From: an uncultured Rhodobacter sp.
Lineage (GTDB): Bacteria > Pseudomonadota > Alphaproteobacteria > Rhodobacterales > Rhodobacteraceae
Assembly: GCA_945952585.1 (NCBI GenBank)
Contig: CAMFII010000001.1
Span: 62,001 to 126,000 of the forward strand
Length of the DNA stretch: 64,000 nt
Direction: 5' to 3'
In this document: positions 26,247-35,114 of the stretch, one piece after another
Layout of the letters: each line of letters opens with the position of its first letter
How positions within the stretch are numbered: the stretch's first letter is position 1
Position numbers and translations under genes: made by a program
The notes under the pieces: model-generated
Told to the model about the DNA's origin: nothing
The model's input: the letters and a program-made list of their open reading frames with translations, nothing else
Database searches by the model: none

Positions 26247-29087
26247 CTACTCCGCCGCCTCCATGTAGCTTTCGACCGGCGGGCAGATGCAGACCAGGTT
26301 GCGGTCGCCATAGACGTTGTCGACCCGTCCGACCGGCGGCCAGTACTTATCGACGCGGAAGCTCGCCGGCGGGAAGCAGCCCTGCTCGCGGCTGTAGGGG
26401 CGGTCCCACTCGGCCACGAGGTCGTTGACCGTGTGGGGTGCGTGCTTGAGCGGGTTGTTCTCGCGGTCGATCTCGCCCTGCTCGATGGCGCGGATTTCCT
26501 CGCGAATGGATTGCAGCGCGAGGATGAAGCGGTCGATCTCGGCCTTGGTTTCGGACTCGGTCGGCTCCACCATCAGCGTGCCCGCAACCGGCCAGCTCAT
26601 CGTGGGCGCGTGGAAGCCGTTGTCGATCAGGCGCTTGGCGATGTCATCCACCGTCACGCCGGCCTCGGCGAAGGGACGGGTGTCGAGGATGCATTCATGC
26701 GCGACCCGGCCCTTGTTGCCCATGAACAAGACCTCGTAAGACCCCTTCAGCTGCGCCGCGATGTAGTTGGCGTTCAGAATCGCGACCTTGGTCGCCTGCG
26801 TCAGTCCTTGCCCGCCCATCATCAGGCAATAGGCCCAGCTGATGAGCAGGATCGAGGCCGAACCGTAGGGCGCGGCGGAGACCGGCCCCTCGGCCCCGCC
26901 GGTTTCGGGGTGTCCCGGCAGGTGCGGCGCGAGATGCGCCTTGACCCCGATCGGCCCCATGCCGGGGCCCCCGCCGCCATGCGGAATGGCGAAGGTCTTG
27001 TGAAGGTTCAGGTGGCTGACGTCGCCGCCGATCTCGCCCGGTTTCACCAGCCCGACCATCGCGTTCATGTTCGCGCCGTCGATATAGACCTGCCCGCCAT
27101 GGGCATGGGTGATCTTGCAGACCTCGCGCACGGTTTCCTCGAACACGCCATGGGTCGAGGGATAGGTGATCATGCAGGCGGCAAGGTTCGCCCCGGCATC
27201 GCGCGCCTTGTCGCGGAAATCGTCGATGTCGACATCGCCGTTCGGGGCGGACTTCACCACCACGACCTTCATCCCCGCCATCTGCGCCGAGGCCGGGTTG
27301 GTGCCATGTGCCGAAACCGGGATCAGGCAGATATTGCGGTGCCCGTCGCCACGCGCCCGGTGATAGGCGAGGATGGTCAGGAGCCCGGCATATTCCCCCT
27401 GCGCGCCTGAGTTCGGCTGCATCGAGAAGGCGTCATAGCCGGTGATGGTGCAGAGTTTTTCCGACAGGTCCCGGATCGCCTCGGCATAGCCCTGCGCCTG
27501 GTCGCGCGGGGCGAACGGATGCAGCGAGTTGAAAGCGGGCCAGGAGATCGGCAGCATTTCTGCCGCAGCGTTCAGCTTCATCGTGCAGGAGCCGAGCGGG
27601 ATCATCGCCCGGTCCAGCGCGAGGTCGCGGTCAGACAGGCGGCGCATGTAGCGCATCATCTCGGACTCGGCCCGGTTCATGTGAAAGACCGGATGGGTCA
27701 GGTAGTCGGTCTCGCGCAGCATCGTCTCGGGGAAACCGAGCATGGCGCGGTGCGGCGGCACGCCCTCGATCCCGAAGGCGCGCAGGACGCGGATCAAGAC
27801 CTTTTCGTCGGTCGTCTCGTCAAGGCTGATGCCGACCCGGTCATTCCCGATCTTGCGGAAGTTCAGCCCCTCGTGCCGTGCGGCGGCGAGGATCCCGGCC
27901 TGGCCCACGCCGACCTCGACCGTCAGGGTGTCGAAGAAGGCCTTGGGGCTGACCTTGGCCCCGGCAGCCTTCAGCGCGCGCGCCAGACGGTTGGTCAGGA
28001 AATGCACCCGCTCGGCGATCGCCCGCAGGCCCTTCGGTCCGTGGAAGACGGAATAGAAGCTCGCCATCACCGCAAGCAGTGCCTGCGCCGTGCAGACGTT
28101 CGAGGTCGCCTTTTCGCGCCGGATATGCTGCTCGCGGGTTTGCAGCGACAAGCGGTAGGCCCGCCCGCCGCGTGCGTCGATCGACACGCCGACGATGCGG
28201 CCCGGCATGGCGCGCTTCAGGTCGTCGCGGCAGGACATGAAAGCCGCGTGCGGCCCGCCATAGCCCATGGGCACGCCGAAGCGCTGGCTCGACCCCACGG
28301 CAATGTCGGCGCCCATAGCGCCCGGTTCTTTCAGGAGACAGAGCGCCAGAAGATCGGTCGCAACCACGGCGATGCCGCCTGCGGCATGAAGTGCCGCGAT
28401 CTGGTCGGTGAAATCGCGGACATGGCCGTAGCTGCCGGGATACTGGAAGATCGCGCCGAAGACCTTCGACGGATCGAGGTGCTCCACCATGTCCTCGATG
28501 ATCTCGATCCCAAGCGGCAGCGCGCGGGTGCGGATGACGGCAATGGTCTGCGGATGGCAGAACCGGTCGACGAAGAAGGCCCGCGCCTTGGACTTGGCTG
28601 TACGCTCGGCCATCGCCATCGCCTCGGCCGCCGCCGTCGCCTCGTCAAGGAGCGAGGCGTTCGCCACCGGCAGGCCGGTCAGGTCGGCGACCATCGTCTG
28701 GTAGTTCAGAAGCGCCTCGAGGCGACCCTGCGCGATCTCGGGCTGGTAGGGCGTGTACGCGGTATACCAGGCCGGGTTCTCGAGGATATTCCGCTGGATC
28801 GCGGGCGGCGTGACCGTCCCGTAATAGCCCTGCCCGATCAAGCTGGTCATCACCCGGTTCTTTGCCGCCACCTCGCGCATTTTTGCCAGCAGTTCGTGCT
28901 CGGCCAGCGGCGCCCAGTCGAGCGGGTCCTTCTGCCGGATCGAGGCCGGGACCGTCTCGGCGATCAGCGCGTCGAGCGAGGGCACGCCCACCGCCTTGAG
29001 CATGTCCGCCATCTCTTCCGGCGAGGGGCCGATATGGCGGCGGTTGGCAAAGTCATAGGGGTTGTAGGCGGTCGGTGTGAAGGTCAT
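26247..29087 (-). CDS. gcvP: glycine dehydrogenase (decarboxylating), P-protein of glycine cleavage
   Basis: 946 residues, the full-length single-chain P-protein. The PLP lysine is in [20 protein letters not shown], and the N-terminal half is the related inactive-like domain ([16 protein letters not shown] at the start; [20 protein letters not shown]). It decarboxylates glycine and passes the aminomethyl group to lipoylated H-protein, using PLP. The ATG gives [20 protein letters not shown]; a longer frame runs through a palindromic repeat and is rejected. It is the third gene of gcvT-gcvH-gcvP, after an 88-nt spacer holding a double palindrome, and falls under the upstream glycine riboswitch. 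Confidence 0.97.
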   Translation of the reverse strand: MTFTPTAYNPYDFANRRHIGPSPEEMADMLKAVGVPSLDALIAETVPASIRQKDPLDWAPLAEHELLAKMREVAAKNRVMTSLIGQGYYGTVTPPAIQRNILENPAWYTAYTPYQPEIAQGRLEALLNYQTMVADLTGLPVANASLLDEATAAAEAMAMAERTAKSKARAFFVDRFCHPQTIAVIRTRALPLGIEIIEDMVEHLDPSKVFGAIFQYPGSYGHVRDFTDQIAALHAAGGIAVVATDLLALCLLKEPGAMGADIAVGSSQRFGVPMGYGGPHAAFMSCRDDLKRAMPGRIVGVSIDARGGRAYRLSLQTREQHIRREKATSNVCTAQALLAVMASFYSVFHGPKGLRAIAERVHFLTNRLARALKAAGAKVSPKAFFDTLTVEVGVGQAGILAAARHEGLNFRKIGNDRVGISLDETTDEKVLIRVLRAFGIEGVPPHRAMLGFPETMLRETDYLTHPVFHMNRAESEMMRYMRRLSDRDLALDRAMIPLGSCTMKLNAAAEMLPISWPAFNSLHPFAPRDQAQGYAEAIRDLSEKLCTITGYDAFSMQPNSGAQGEYAGLLTILAYHRARGDGHRNICLIPVSAHGTNPASAQMAGMKVVVVKSAPNGDVDIDDFRDKARDAGANLAACMITYPSTHGVFEETVREVCKITHAHGGQVYIDGANMNAMVGLVKPGEIGGDVSHLNLHKTFAIPHGGGGPGMGPIGVKAHLAPHLPGHPETGGAEGPVSAAPYGSASILLISWAYCLMMGGQGLTQATKVAILNANYIAAQLKGSYEVLFMGNKGRVAHECILDTRPFAEAGVTVDDIAKRLIDNGFHAPTMSWPVAGTLMVEPTESETKAEIDRFILALQSIREEIRAIEQGEIDRENNPLKHAPHTVNDLVAEWDRPYSREQGCFPPASFRVDKYWPPVGRVDNVYGDRNLVCICPPVESYMEAAE

Positions 29088-29111
29088 CGCAATTTCCCGA
29101 AAGACGACCGG

Positions 29112-29157
29112 CCAAAATCCTTTGAAGGATTTTGGCAAGGGTTTTCAAAAACCCTTG
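29112..29157. repeat. double-palindrome repeat, family 1 copy a (gcvH-gcvP spacer)
   Basis: Two adjacent palindromes with no gap. The first (24 nt) has arms CCAAAATCCTT and AAGGATTTTGG around TG. The second (22 nt) has arms CAAGGGTTTT and AAAACCCTTG around CA. The same architecture with different but still complementary arms occurs at 59649-59694. It lies inside the gcv operon, so it may form paired RNA hairpins that affect gcvP expression or mRNA stability. No U-run follows, so a simple terminator is unlikely. Confidence 0.85.
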
Positions 29158-29175
29158 CCTGGACCGGCGTTGTGC

Positions 29176-29535
29176 TTAGCCGATCAACTCGTTGTATTCG
29201 TCCTCGTCCATGAAATCGTCGAGCACGGAGACGTCATCGAGCTTCATCTTGAAGAACCAGCCCGCGCCGAGCGGGTCTTCGTTCACGAGGCCCGGATTGT
29301 CGGGCAGTTTCTCGTTGACCGCGACGATCTCGCCATCGACAGGCGCCAGGATGTCGGAGGCGGCCTTGACGCTTTCGATCACGACGACCTCGTCGCCCTC
29401 GGCGACCATCGTCTCGGGCTCCGGCAGTTCGACGAAGACCACGTCCCCGAGCTGCGTCGCCGCATGCTCGGTGATGCCGACGGTGACGAGGTCGCCATCG
29501 ACGCGCAGCCATTCGTGTTCCTTGGTGTATTTCAT
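29176..29535 (-). CDS. gcvH: glycine cleavage system H protein
   Basis: 119 residues, normal length. The lipoylation site is the Lys in VVIESVKAASDILAPVDG, the hallmark of H-protein; the start KYTKEHEWLRVDGDLVTVGI is equally typical. It shuttles the aminomethyl group between P-, T- and L-proteins on its lipoyl arm. The ATG lies nine bases after the gcvT stop, so the two are co-transcribed and probably coupled. The C-terminus EDEYNELIG matches other alphaproteobacterial copies in style. Confidence 0.97.
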   Translation of the reverse strand: MKYTKEHEWLRVDGDLVTVGITEHAATQLGDVVFVELPEPETMVAEGDEVVVIESVKAASDILAPVDGEIVAVNEKLPDNPGLVNEDPLGAGWFFKMKLDDVSVLDDFMDEDEYNELIG

Positions 29536-29543
29536 CTCGGTCC

Positions 29544-30677
29544 TCAGCGTTTGTAGGTGGAGGGTCGGAAAGGAAGGTCGCAGACGGTGACGGGCAGGCG
29601 CTTGCCGCGCACCTCGCCTTCAAGCCGCGTGCCGGGCGCGGCAAGCGCGGCCGGGACATAGCCCATGGCGATCGGCGCCTCGACCGAGGGGCCGAAGCCG
29701 CCGGAAGTGATGATGCCGATTTCCGTGTCACCAGAGTAAAGGATCGTGCCGTCGCGCATCGGCGCCCGGCCTTCGGGCTGCAGGCCGACCCGGCAGCGGT
29801 CCGGTCCGTCGGCGAGTTCCGTCAGGATCCGCTCGGCGCCGGGGAACCCGCCCGACCGCGCCCCGCAGGTGCGGCGGCTCTTCTGGATCGCCCATGTCAG
29901 CCCCGCCTCGACCGGCGAGGTGGTCGTGTCGATGTCATGGCCATAAAGGCAAAGCCCCGCCTCAAGGCGCAGGCTGTCGCGCGCGCCAAGGCCGATCGGC
30001 GCCACGCCGGGCTGCGCCAGAAGCGCCTCGGCGAAGGGCCGCAGGTGGCTGTCCGGCACCGAGATCTCGAACCCGTCCTCGCCCGTATACCCGGACCGCG
30101 AGATCCAGAGCCCGGCCCCGGTCCAGTCGCGCGTGGTCACGTCCATGAAGCGCATCGCCCCGATCCCGGGCAACAGGCGCTCCAGCACCCGCTCCGCATC
30201 CGGCCCCTGCAGCGCCAGAAGCCCACGATCCTGCACGGCCTCGACCATGGCGACGCGCGACAGATGCGCCCGGAGATGGGCGATATCCTCGACCTTGCAG
30301 GCCGCGTTGACCACAACGAAGAGGTGATCGCCGCGATTGGCGAACATCAGGTCGTCCAGGATGCCGCCCGTGGCGTTGGTCAGCAGGCCGTAGCGCTGCC
30401 GGCCTTCGGGCAGGCCCAGCACATCGACCGGCATCAGCGCTTCGAAGCCCAGCATCAGCGACTGCATCCCGGACTTGGGCCAAAGCAGCACCTGCCCCAT
30501 ATGGCTCACGTCGAACAGCCCGGCGGCAGAGCGGGTATGGAGATGTTCCTTCAGCACGCCCATAGGGTACTGCACCGGCATCTCGTAACCGGCGAAGGGC
30601 ACCATGCGGGCACCGAGCGAAACGTGAAGATCGTTGAGCGCGAGGCGCTTCAGGTCCGTCGTCTCAAGGTCGGCCAA
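29544..30677 (-). CDS. gcvT: aminomethyltransferase, T-protein of glycine cleavage
   Basis: 377 residues from a TTG start with GGGGTGG just upstream; this start gives ADLETTDLKRLALNDLHVSL, in line with family N-termini, whereas a longer frame would run into the riboswitch. The core contains GARMVPFAGYEMPVQYPMGV and HTRSAAGLFDVSHMGQ, the folate-binding GcvT signature, then RSGYTGEDGFEISV and the C-terminal barrel. It releases ammonia and forms 5,10-methylene-tetrahydrofolate from the aminomethylated H-protein. It is the first gene of gcvTHP and lies directly downstream of the tandem glycine riboswitch. The TTG start is moderately certain. Confidence 0.93.
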   Translation of the reverse strand: MADLETTDLKRLALNDLHVSLGARMVPFAGYEMPVQYPMGVLKEHLHTRSAAGLFDVSHMGQVLLWPKSGMQSLMLGFEALMPVDVLGLPEGRQRYGLLTNATGGILDDLMFANRGDHLFVVVNAACKVEDIAHLRAHLSRVAMVEAVQDRGLLALQGPDAERVLERLLPGIGAMRFMDVTTRDWTGAGLWISRSGYTGEDGFEISVPDSHLRPFAEALLAQPGVAPIGLGARDSLRLEAGLCLYGHDIDTTTSPVEAGLTWAIQKSRRTCGARSGGFPGAERILTELADGPDRCRVGLQPEGRAPMRDGTILYSGDTEIGIITSGGFGPSVEAPIAMGYVPAALAAPGTRLEGEVRGKRLPVTVCDLPFRPSTYKR

Positions 30678-30749
30678 TCGCCACCCCCTGTTCCGTGCCG
30701 GTTCCTCGTTCCGGCATCGTCCGGACAGGCCGATCCCTGTCCCGCGATG

Positions 30750-30921
30750 CCCCCTCTGTCCCTTGCGCCTGAGATCGTTATCCCTTCGGCGCCCCGGCTC
30801 CTCCACCGGGGTCTCTCCAGAGTGTCGTCGTCCGGACGGTCCCTTGCGCCTGAGAGTTTACCGGGGCGGTTGCTCCTTCGGCACCGCGCGCGGGGTTTCC
30901 CCCTGCCCGCGGATTCTCCCG
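30750..30921 (-). promoter_or_regulatory. tandem glycine riboswitch
   Basis: Read on the minus strand, two consecutive aptamers each carry the conserved glycine-binding core CTCAGGCGCAAGGGAC. The first aptamer begins CGGGAGA with CCGAAGGAGCAA in its middle; the second begins ACTCTGGAGAG with GCCGAAGGGATAA. The linker is short, as in cooperative tandem glycine riboswitches. It ends about 70 nt before the gcvT start. Known behaviour: glycine binding to such switches turns on gcv genes so that excess glycine is degraded. The stretch between aptamer and gcvT contains GC-rich repeats but no clear terminator that I can assign. Confidence 0.95.
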
Positions 30922-31017
30922 ATCCTGACGCCTCTTGGGTAGCCCGGCCCGACAGCGGCTGGCAAGCGGAAAGCGAAGGGCGACGCCTTCGCGAACGAAA
31001 GCGACCCTGACCTTCTT

Positions 31018-31084
31018 CTGTTTGCAAATATCCTCGGGGGTGAATGCACGCGCCAGCGTGCAGAGGGGGCAGACAGCCCCCTCT
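31018..31084 (-). repeat. GGGGGC-hairpin/CCCCCGAGGATATTT repeat, copy a (after gltX)
   Basis: On the minus strand, 23 nt after the gltX stop, a hairpin AGAGGGGGC-TGTCT-GCCCCCTCT is followed by a second hairpin GCACGC-TGGC-GCGTGC, then ACCCCCGAGGATATTT. The same hairpin core and the same tail occur after the iron alcohol dehydrogenase at 56661. It probably acts as a transcription end or RNA 3'-end stabiliser. The remaining ~90 nt up to the riboswitch hold nothing that I can assign. Confidence 0.75.
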
Positions 31085-31107
31085 ATTCGGTGCCACCCTG
31101 CCGGACC

Positions 31108-32436
31108 TCAGGCCGGCAGGCGCACGTTCTGCAGGAGCGGCATCAGGTCGGCCATCTCGGGTCCGGCATCCCGCCCGGTCAATGCCCGGCGCAGCGGGCG
31201 GTAAAGGCCCTTGCCCTTGCGCCCTGTCGCGTCCTTCACCGCATTGGTCCAGTCGCCCCAGGTGGCTGCGGTCCAGGGTTTCGGCGGCAGCATCGCGAAG
31301 GCCTGCTTCACGAAGTCCGCATCCTCGGCATCGACCAGAGGCTCGGCGCCATTGGCGATCAGGTCCCACCAGCCGGCCAGATCGGCGCGGGTGGTGATGT
31401 TGGCCTTGGCGACAGACCAGAAGGCCGGGGCCAGGTCATCCGGCACACCGAGCGCGCGGATCGTGTCGGCCATGTCGGCGGCGGACCGGGTCTGCAGGTC
31501 GGCATGGGTCAGCGGGAACAGATCCTCGGCGTCGAACTTGGTGGGCGAGGCACCGAACGACGACAGGTCGAACCCGTCGATCAGGTCCTGATGCGAATGC
31601 GCCAGTTCCACCGGCTTCGAAGAGCCGAGCCGAGCCATCAGCGACAGAAGCGCCATCGGCTCGACCCCCGCCGCGCGCAGGTCGCGCAGCGACAGCGTGC
31701 CAAGGCGCTTCGACAGTTCCTCGCCCTTCGCGCCGGTCAGCAGCGAATGGTGGGCAAAGGCCGGCGGCTTGCCTCCGAGCGCTTCCATGATCTGGATCTG
31801 CGTCGCAGTGTTGGTCACATGGTCGGCGCCACGGACGATGCTCGTCACCCCCATGTCGATGTCATCGACCGACGAGGCGAAGGTATAAAGGATCTGCCCG
31901 TCGGCGCGGATCAGCACCGGGTCCGAGACCGAGGCCGCGTCGATCGAGATCGGGCCGAGGATGCCATCGGTCCATTCGATGCGGTTCTGGTTCAGCAGGA
32001 AGCGCCAGTAGCCCTCGCGCCCCTCGGCGCGGAAGGCGGCCTTTTCGGCCTCGGTCAGCTTCAGCGACGCGCGGTCATAGACCGGCGGCTTCCCCATGTT
32101 GAGAAGCTTCTTGCGCTTCAGGTCCAATTCGACCGGGCTTTCGAAGCATTCGTAGAACCGACCTGCACCCCGCAGCTGATCGGCCGCCTCGCGGTAGCGG
32201 TCGAAGCGGAGCGACTGCTTCTCGATCCGGTCCCAGGTGAGGCCGAGCCATTCGAGATCCTGCATGATCCCGTCGGCATATTCCTGCTTCGAGCGTTCCT
32301 GGTCGGTGTCGTCCAGGCGCAGGATGAAGGTGCCGCCAGCCTTGCGGGCGATCATCCAGTTCATCAGCGCGGTGCGCAGGTTTCCGACGTGAATGTAGCC
32401 GGTGGGCGACGGGGCAAAGCGGGTGACGGTGGTCAT
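31108..32436 (-). CDS. gltX: glutamyl-tRNA synthetase
   Basis: 442 residues from the ATG with AGGAGAG upstream, which gives the typical N-terminus TTVTRFAPSPTGYIHVGNLR. The HIGH motif appears as HVGN and the KMSKS motif as ELSKR in GAKGEELSKRLG. LRLDDTDQERSKQEYADGI matches the class I GluRS core. It charges tRNA with glutamate; alphaproteobacteria commonly carry two gltX genes, and this one may charge tRNA-Glu, tRNA-Gln or both. It is divergent from the small metallopeptidase gene, with a 156-nt shared promoter region. Confidence 0.95.
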   Translation of the reverse strand: MTTVTRFAPSPTGYIHVGNLRTALMNWMIARKAGGTFILRLDDTDQERSKQEYADGIMQDLEWLGLTWDRIEKQSLRFDRYREAADQLRGAGRFYECFESPVELDLKRKKLLNMGKPPVYDRASLKLTEAEKAAFRAEGREGYWRFLLNQNRIEWTDGILGPISIDAASVSDPVLIRADGQILYTFASSVDDIDMGVTSIVRGADHVTNTATQIQIMEALGGKPPAFAHHSLLTGAKGEELSKRLGTLSLRDLRAAGVEPMALLSLMARLGSSKPVELAHSHQDLIDGFDLSSFGASPTKFDAEDLFPLTHADLQTRSAADMADTIRALGVPDDLAPAFWSVAKANITTRADLAGWWDLIANGAEPLVDAEDADFVKQAFAMLPPKPWTAATWGDWTNAVKDATGRKGKGLYRPLRRALTGRDAGPEMADLMPLLQNVRLPA

Positions 32437-32592
32437 GGGTCTCTCCTGAACCCGCCTGCTTTTCCACAAGGGAGGCGTTTTGTCCAGTTGCGAGCCGCCA
32501 TGCAACCCGGGCAGGGCAGATCGGCGGTCCTTGCTCGGCGTGATTGCTTGCGGTCATTGCGACCCCCACCGCTGACGCCTATCCTGCACTTC

Positions 32593-33003
32593 ATGACCCC
32601 AGATCCACATGACCTGACCGCCCCTGACCTTGACCAGATCGAGGCCTTGGCCCGCGCGGCCATCGACCTGCTGCCCGAGCCCTTCGTCGCCGCCGCCCGC
32701 GAGGTCGGCCTGCGCGTGGTCGATTTCGCCCCGGACGACATCCTCGAGGAGATGGGACTGACCGATCCCTTCGAATTGACCGGGCTTTACGATGGCATCC
32801 CGATGACCGAGAAATCGGTGATGGACCAGCCGATGCGGCCCGACACGATCTGGCTGTTCCGCAGGCCGATCCTGGACGAATGGTGCGAGCGCGGCGATGT
32901 CTCGCTCGGCGATCTGGTCACGCATGTGACGGTGCATGAATTCGCCCATCATTTCGGCTGGAGCGACGAGCAGATCGCCGCGATCGACCCTTGGTGGGAA
33001 TAG
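32593..33003 (+). CDS. small zincin-like metallopeptidase (MTMP family)
   Basis: 136 residues. The HExxH zinc motif is in THVTVHEFAHHFGWSDEQI, which together with the size matches the bacterial minimal metallopeptidase family PF06262. There is no signal peptide, so it is cytoplasmic. Substrates of the family are unknown. The ATG opens MTPDPHDLTAPDLDQIEAL; no strong ribosome-binding site is visible before it, so the start is only moderately sure. It is divergent from gltX and followed by a palindromic repeat eight bases after its stop. Confidence 0.88.
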   Translation: MTPDPHDLTAPDLDQIEALARAAIDLLPEPFVAAAREVGLRVVDFAPDDILEEMGLTDPFELTGLYDGIPMTEKSVMDQPMRPDTIWLFRRPILDEWCERGDVSLGDLVTHVTVHEFAHHFGWSDEQIAAIDPWWE

Positions 33004-33011
33004 GTCGCCAC

Positions 33012-33067
33012 CGAATTTCCTACGAAAATTCCCGGCTCTCGCGCCCGGATTTTTCGTAGAAAAATCG
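33012..33067. repeat. bistable palindromic repeat, family 2 copy a
   Basis: Left half GAATTTCC-TAC-GAAAATTC and right half GATTTTTC-GTA-GAAAAATC each form a small hairpin with 3-nt loops that are complementary to each other. The two halves, joined by CCGGCTCTCGCGCCCGG, can also pair with one another into one long hairpin. A second copy of the same design, with different arm bases, is at 60808-60861. Both lie a few bases after a stop codon. It may act as a terminator or an mRNA 3'-end element. Confidence 0.8.
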
Positions 33068-33151
33068 TAGCGCAGGCTGATTGTCGAAGCTGCGACTGGC
33101 GAAAGGCGCAGGGCGAACTACCGTTTCCGCCAATCAACAGGGAGCATCGCC

Positions 33152-34084
33152 ATGACGTCTGTCCGAATTTCGCGCCGCAGCGCGCTGGCCGCCGCCGCAG
33201 CTTTGCCGATCGGAGCCACCCTGCGGCCGATGGAAGCCCGAGCCGCTGCCGAGATGAAGGGCGGCTCGGTTCCCGCCTTCAACCGCTTCAAGCTTGGAGA
33301 GGTGGAGGTAACCGCGCTTCTGGCGGGCACCCGCACGGTGGAAAAGCCGACCGAGATCTTCGGCCTGAACGTCCCGCCCGAGGAATTCGCGGCAGTCTCC
33401 CAGGCTGCGTTCCTGCCCACGGACAAGGCGCAATTCTTCTTCACGCCGACCCTGGTCAATACTGGCAAGGAATTGGTGCTTTTCGATACCGGCATGGCGC
33501 CCGAAGGCATGACAACCGCGCTTGCCGCCGCAGGCTATTCGCCCGACGAGATCGACGTTGTCGTCCTGACCCACATGCACCCCGACCATATCGGCGGGCT
33601 GATGTCGGGCGGCACCCCGACCTTCGCCAGGGCGCGATATGTCACCGGCAGCACCGAGCACAATTTCTGGTCCGGGTCGCCAAGTGACCTCTTCACCGCC
33701 AATGTCGTGCCGCTCAACGAGCGGATGACCTTTCTTGACGACGGTGGAACCGTGACGGGCGGGATCACCGCGAAGCTCGCACCCGGACATACCCCCGGGC
33801 ATATGGCCTTTCTTGTCGAAAGCGGCGGCCAGACCCTGGCGATTACAGCGGATACCGCAAACCACTATGTCTGGTCGCTTGCCCATCCCGACTGGGAGGT
33901 GCGCTTTGACGCCGACAAGCCGATGGCGGCCCAGACCCGGCGCGATCTATTCGGCATGATCGCGGCCGACCGGATCCCGTTCATCGGCTATCACATGCCC
34001 TTCCCGGCCATGGGCTATGTCGAGGCGCAGGGCGACGGCTTCCGCTATGTCCCCGCCAGTTACCAGATGATGCTGTCGAACTGA
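33152..34084 (+). CDS. exported MBL-fold metallo-hydrolase
   Basis: 310 residues. The N-terminus SVRISRRSALAAAAALPIGA is a twin-arginine-like signal (SRRSAL), with cleavage near ARA-AAE, implying Tat export of a folded metalloprotein. The metallo-beta-lactamase signature is THMHPDHIGG, followed by APGHTPGHMAF, ITADTANHYVW and IGYHMPFPAMG, supplying the remaining His and Asp ligands of a dinuclear site. Such proteins hydrolyse esters, lactones or phosphoesters; quorum-quenching lactonases use the same fold but the substrate here is not predictable. The ATG has AGGGA upstream. It stands between a repeat and the PfkB-type kinase gene. Confidence 0.9.
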   Translation: MTSVRISRRSALAAAAALPIGATLRPMEARAAAEMKGGSVPAFNRFKLGEVEVTALLAGTRTVEKPTEIFGLNVPPEEFAAVSQAAFLPTDKAQFFFTPTLVNTGKELVLFDTGMAPEGMTTALAAAGYSPDEIDVVVLTHMHPDHIGGLMSGGTPTFARARYVTGSTEHNFWSGSPSDLFTANVVPLNERMTFLDDGGTVTGGITAKLAPGHTPGHMAFLVESGGQTLAITADTANHYVWSLAHPDWEVRFDADKPMAAQTRRDLFGMIAADRIPFIGYHMPFPAMGYVEAQGDGFRYVPASYQMMLSN

Positions 34085-34153
34085 CCCCGACGGGCGCATT
34101 GCCGATGGGGTCGGGCTCTGGCAGGCTGGCGCGGCTGAGTGAAAGGCGCGCCC

Positions 34154-35110
34154 ATGACCCCGATCCTGACCGTGACGCTGAACCCCGCACTCGACCTCGC
34201 CACCCATGTCGGCGACGTGATCCCCGGTCACAAGCTGCGCTGCGCCGCACCGCGGCTCGACCCAGGCGGCGGCGGCATCAATGTGAGCCGGGCGATCCGG
34301 CGGCTTGGCGGGTCGAGCCTGTGCTTCGTGGCGCTGGCGGGCGGGACCGGCGCGCAGGTCGCCGAATTCCTGCATGGCGAGGGGATCACCATCGTGACCT
34401 TCCCCGGCCCCGGCGAGACGCGGCAGAGCCTGACCGTGAACGAGGACAAGACCGGCCTGCAATACCGTTTCATGCTGCCGGGCACGCCCTGGGATGCGCC
34501 CCGGATCGAGGCGGTCGAGCGGGCGCTGTCGGATGCCGCGCCCTTGACCGGAACCATCGTCATCAGCGGCAGCCAGCCGCCCGGCCTGCCGGTTGATTTT
34601 GCCGCCCGACTGGCTGCCGATCTCGACGCCCGCTCGGACAGCCGGGCCAGACTGGTGGCGGATACGTCCGGCGCCTCTCTCGCCCATATCGCCAAGGGGC
34701 CGCCGACCGGCATCGACCTGCTGCGGATGGATCAGGAGGAAGCCGAGGAGCTGATCGGGCACAAGCTGACCTCGGCCGCGCAGACGGCGGACTTCGCTAC
34801 CACCCTCATAGCGCGCGGCTCGGCCCGCCGGGTGATCGTGGCGCGCGGCGCCGACGGCTCGGTGCTGGTCGGTCCCGGCCTGCGGGTCTCGGTCAAGCCG
34901 CCAAAGGTCGAGGTCCGCAGCAAGGTCGGCGCCGGCGACAGCTTCGTCGCCGGCTTCGTCCTGGCCGAGGCGCGGGGATCGACCCCGGCCGAGGCGCTTG
35001 CGCACGGGGTCTCTGCGGCCGCTGCGGCGGTGATGACGGAAGGGACCGAGCTTTGCCGTCGAGAAGACGCCGAGGACATCTTCCGCGGCTGCGTGACCGA
35101 GACCGTGTGA
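34154..35110 (+). CDS. PfkB-family sugar-phosphate kinase (1-phosphofructokinase/Pfk-2 type)
   Basis: 318 residues from the ATG with GAAAGGCG upstream. The family start ILTVTLNPALDLA, the substrate loop DPGGGGINVSRAIRRLGG and the ATP/catalytic motif KVGAGDSFVAGF (catalytic Asp) are all clear. The closest types are 1-phosphofructokinase, E. coli Pfk-2 and tagatose-6-phosphate kinase, which cannot be separated by eye. It would phosphorylate a sugar phosphate in the cytoplasm. No fructose PTS genes are next to it, which argues mildly against a FruK role. It is convergent with the EEP gene with only four bases between stops. Confidence 0.88.
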   Translation: MTPILTVTLNPALDLATHVGDVIPGHKLRCAAPRLDPGGGGINVSRAIRRLGGSSLCFVALAGGTGAQVAEFLHGEGITIVTFPGPGETRQSLTVNEDKTGLQYRFMLPGTPWDAPRIEAVERALSDAAPLTGTIVISGSQPPGLPVDFAARLAADLDARSDSRARLVADTSGASLAHIAKGPPTGIDLLRMDQEEAEELIGHKLTSAAQTADFATTLIARGSARRVIVARGADGSVLVGPGLRVSVKPPKVEVRSKVGAGDSFVAGFVLAEARGSTPAEALAHGVSAAAAAVMTEGTELCRREDAEDIFRGCVTETV

Positions 35111-35114
35111 AGGA

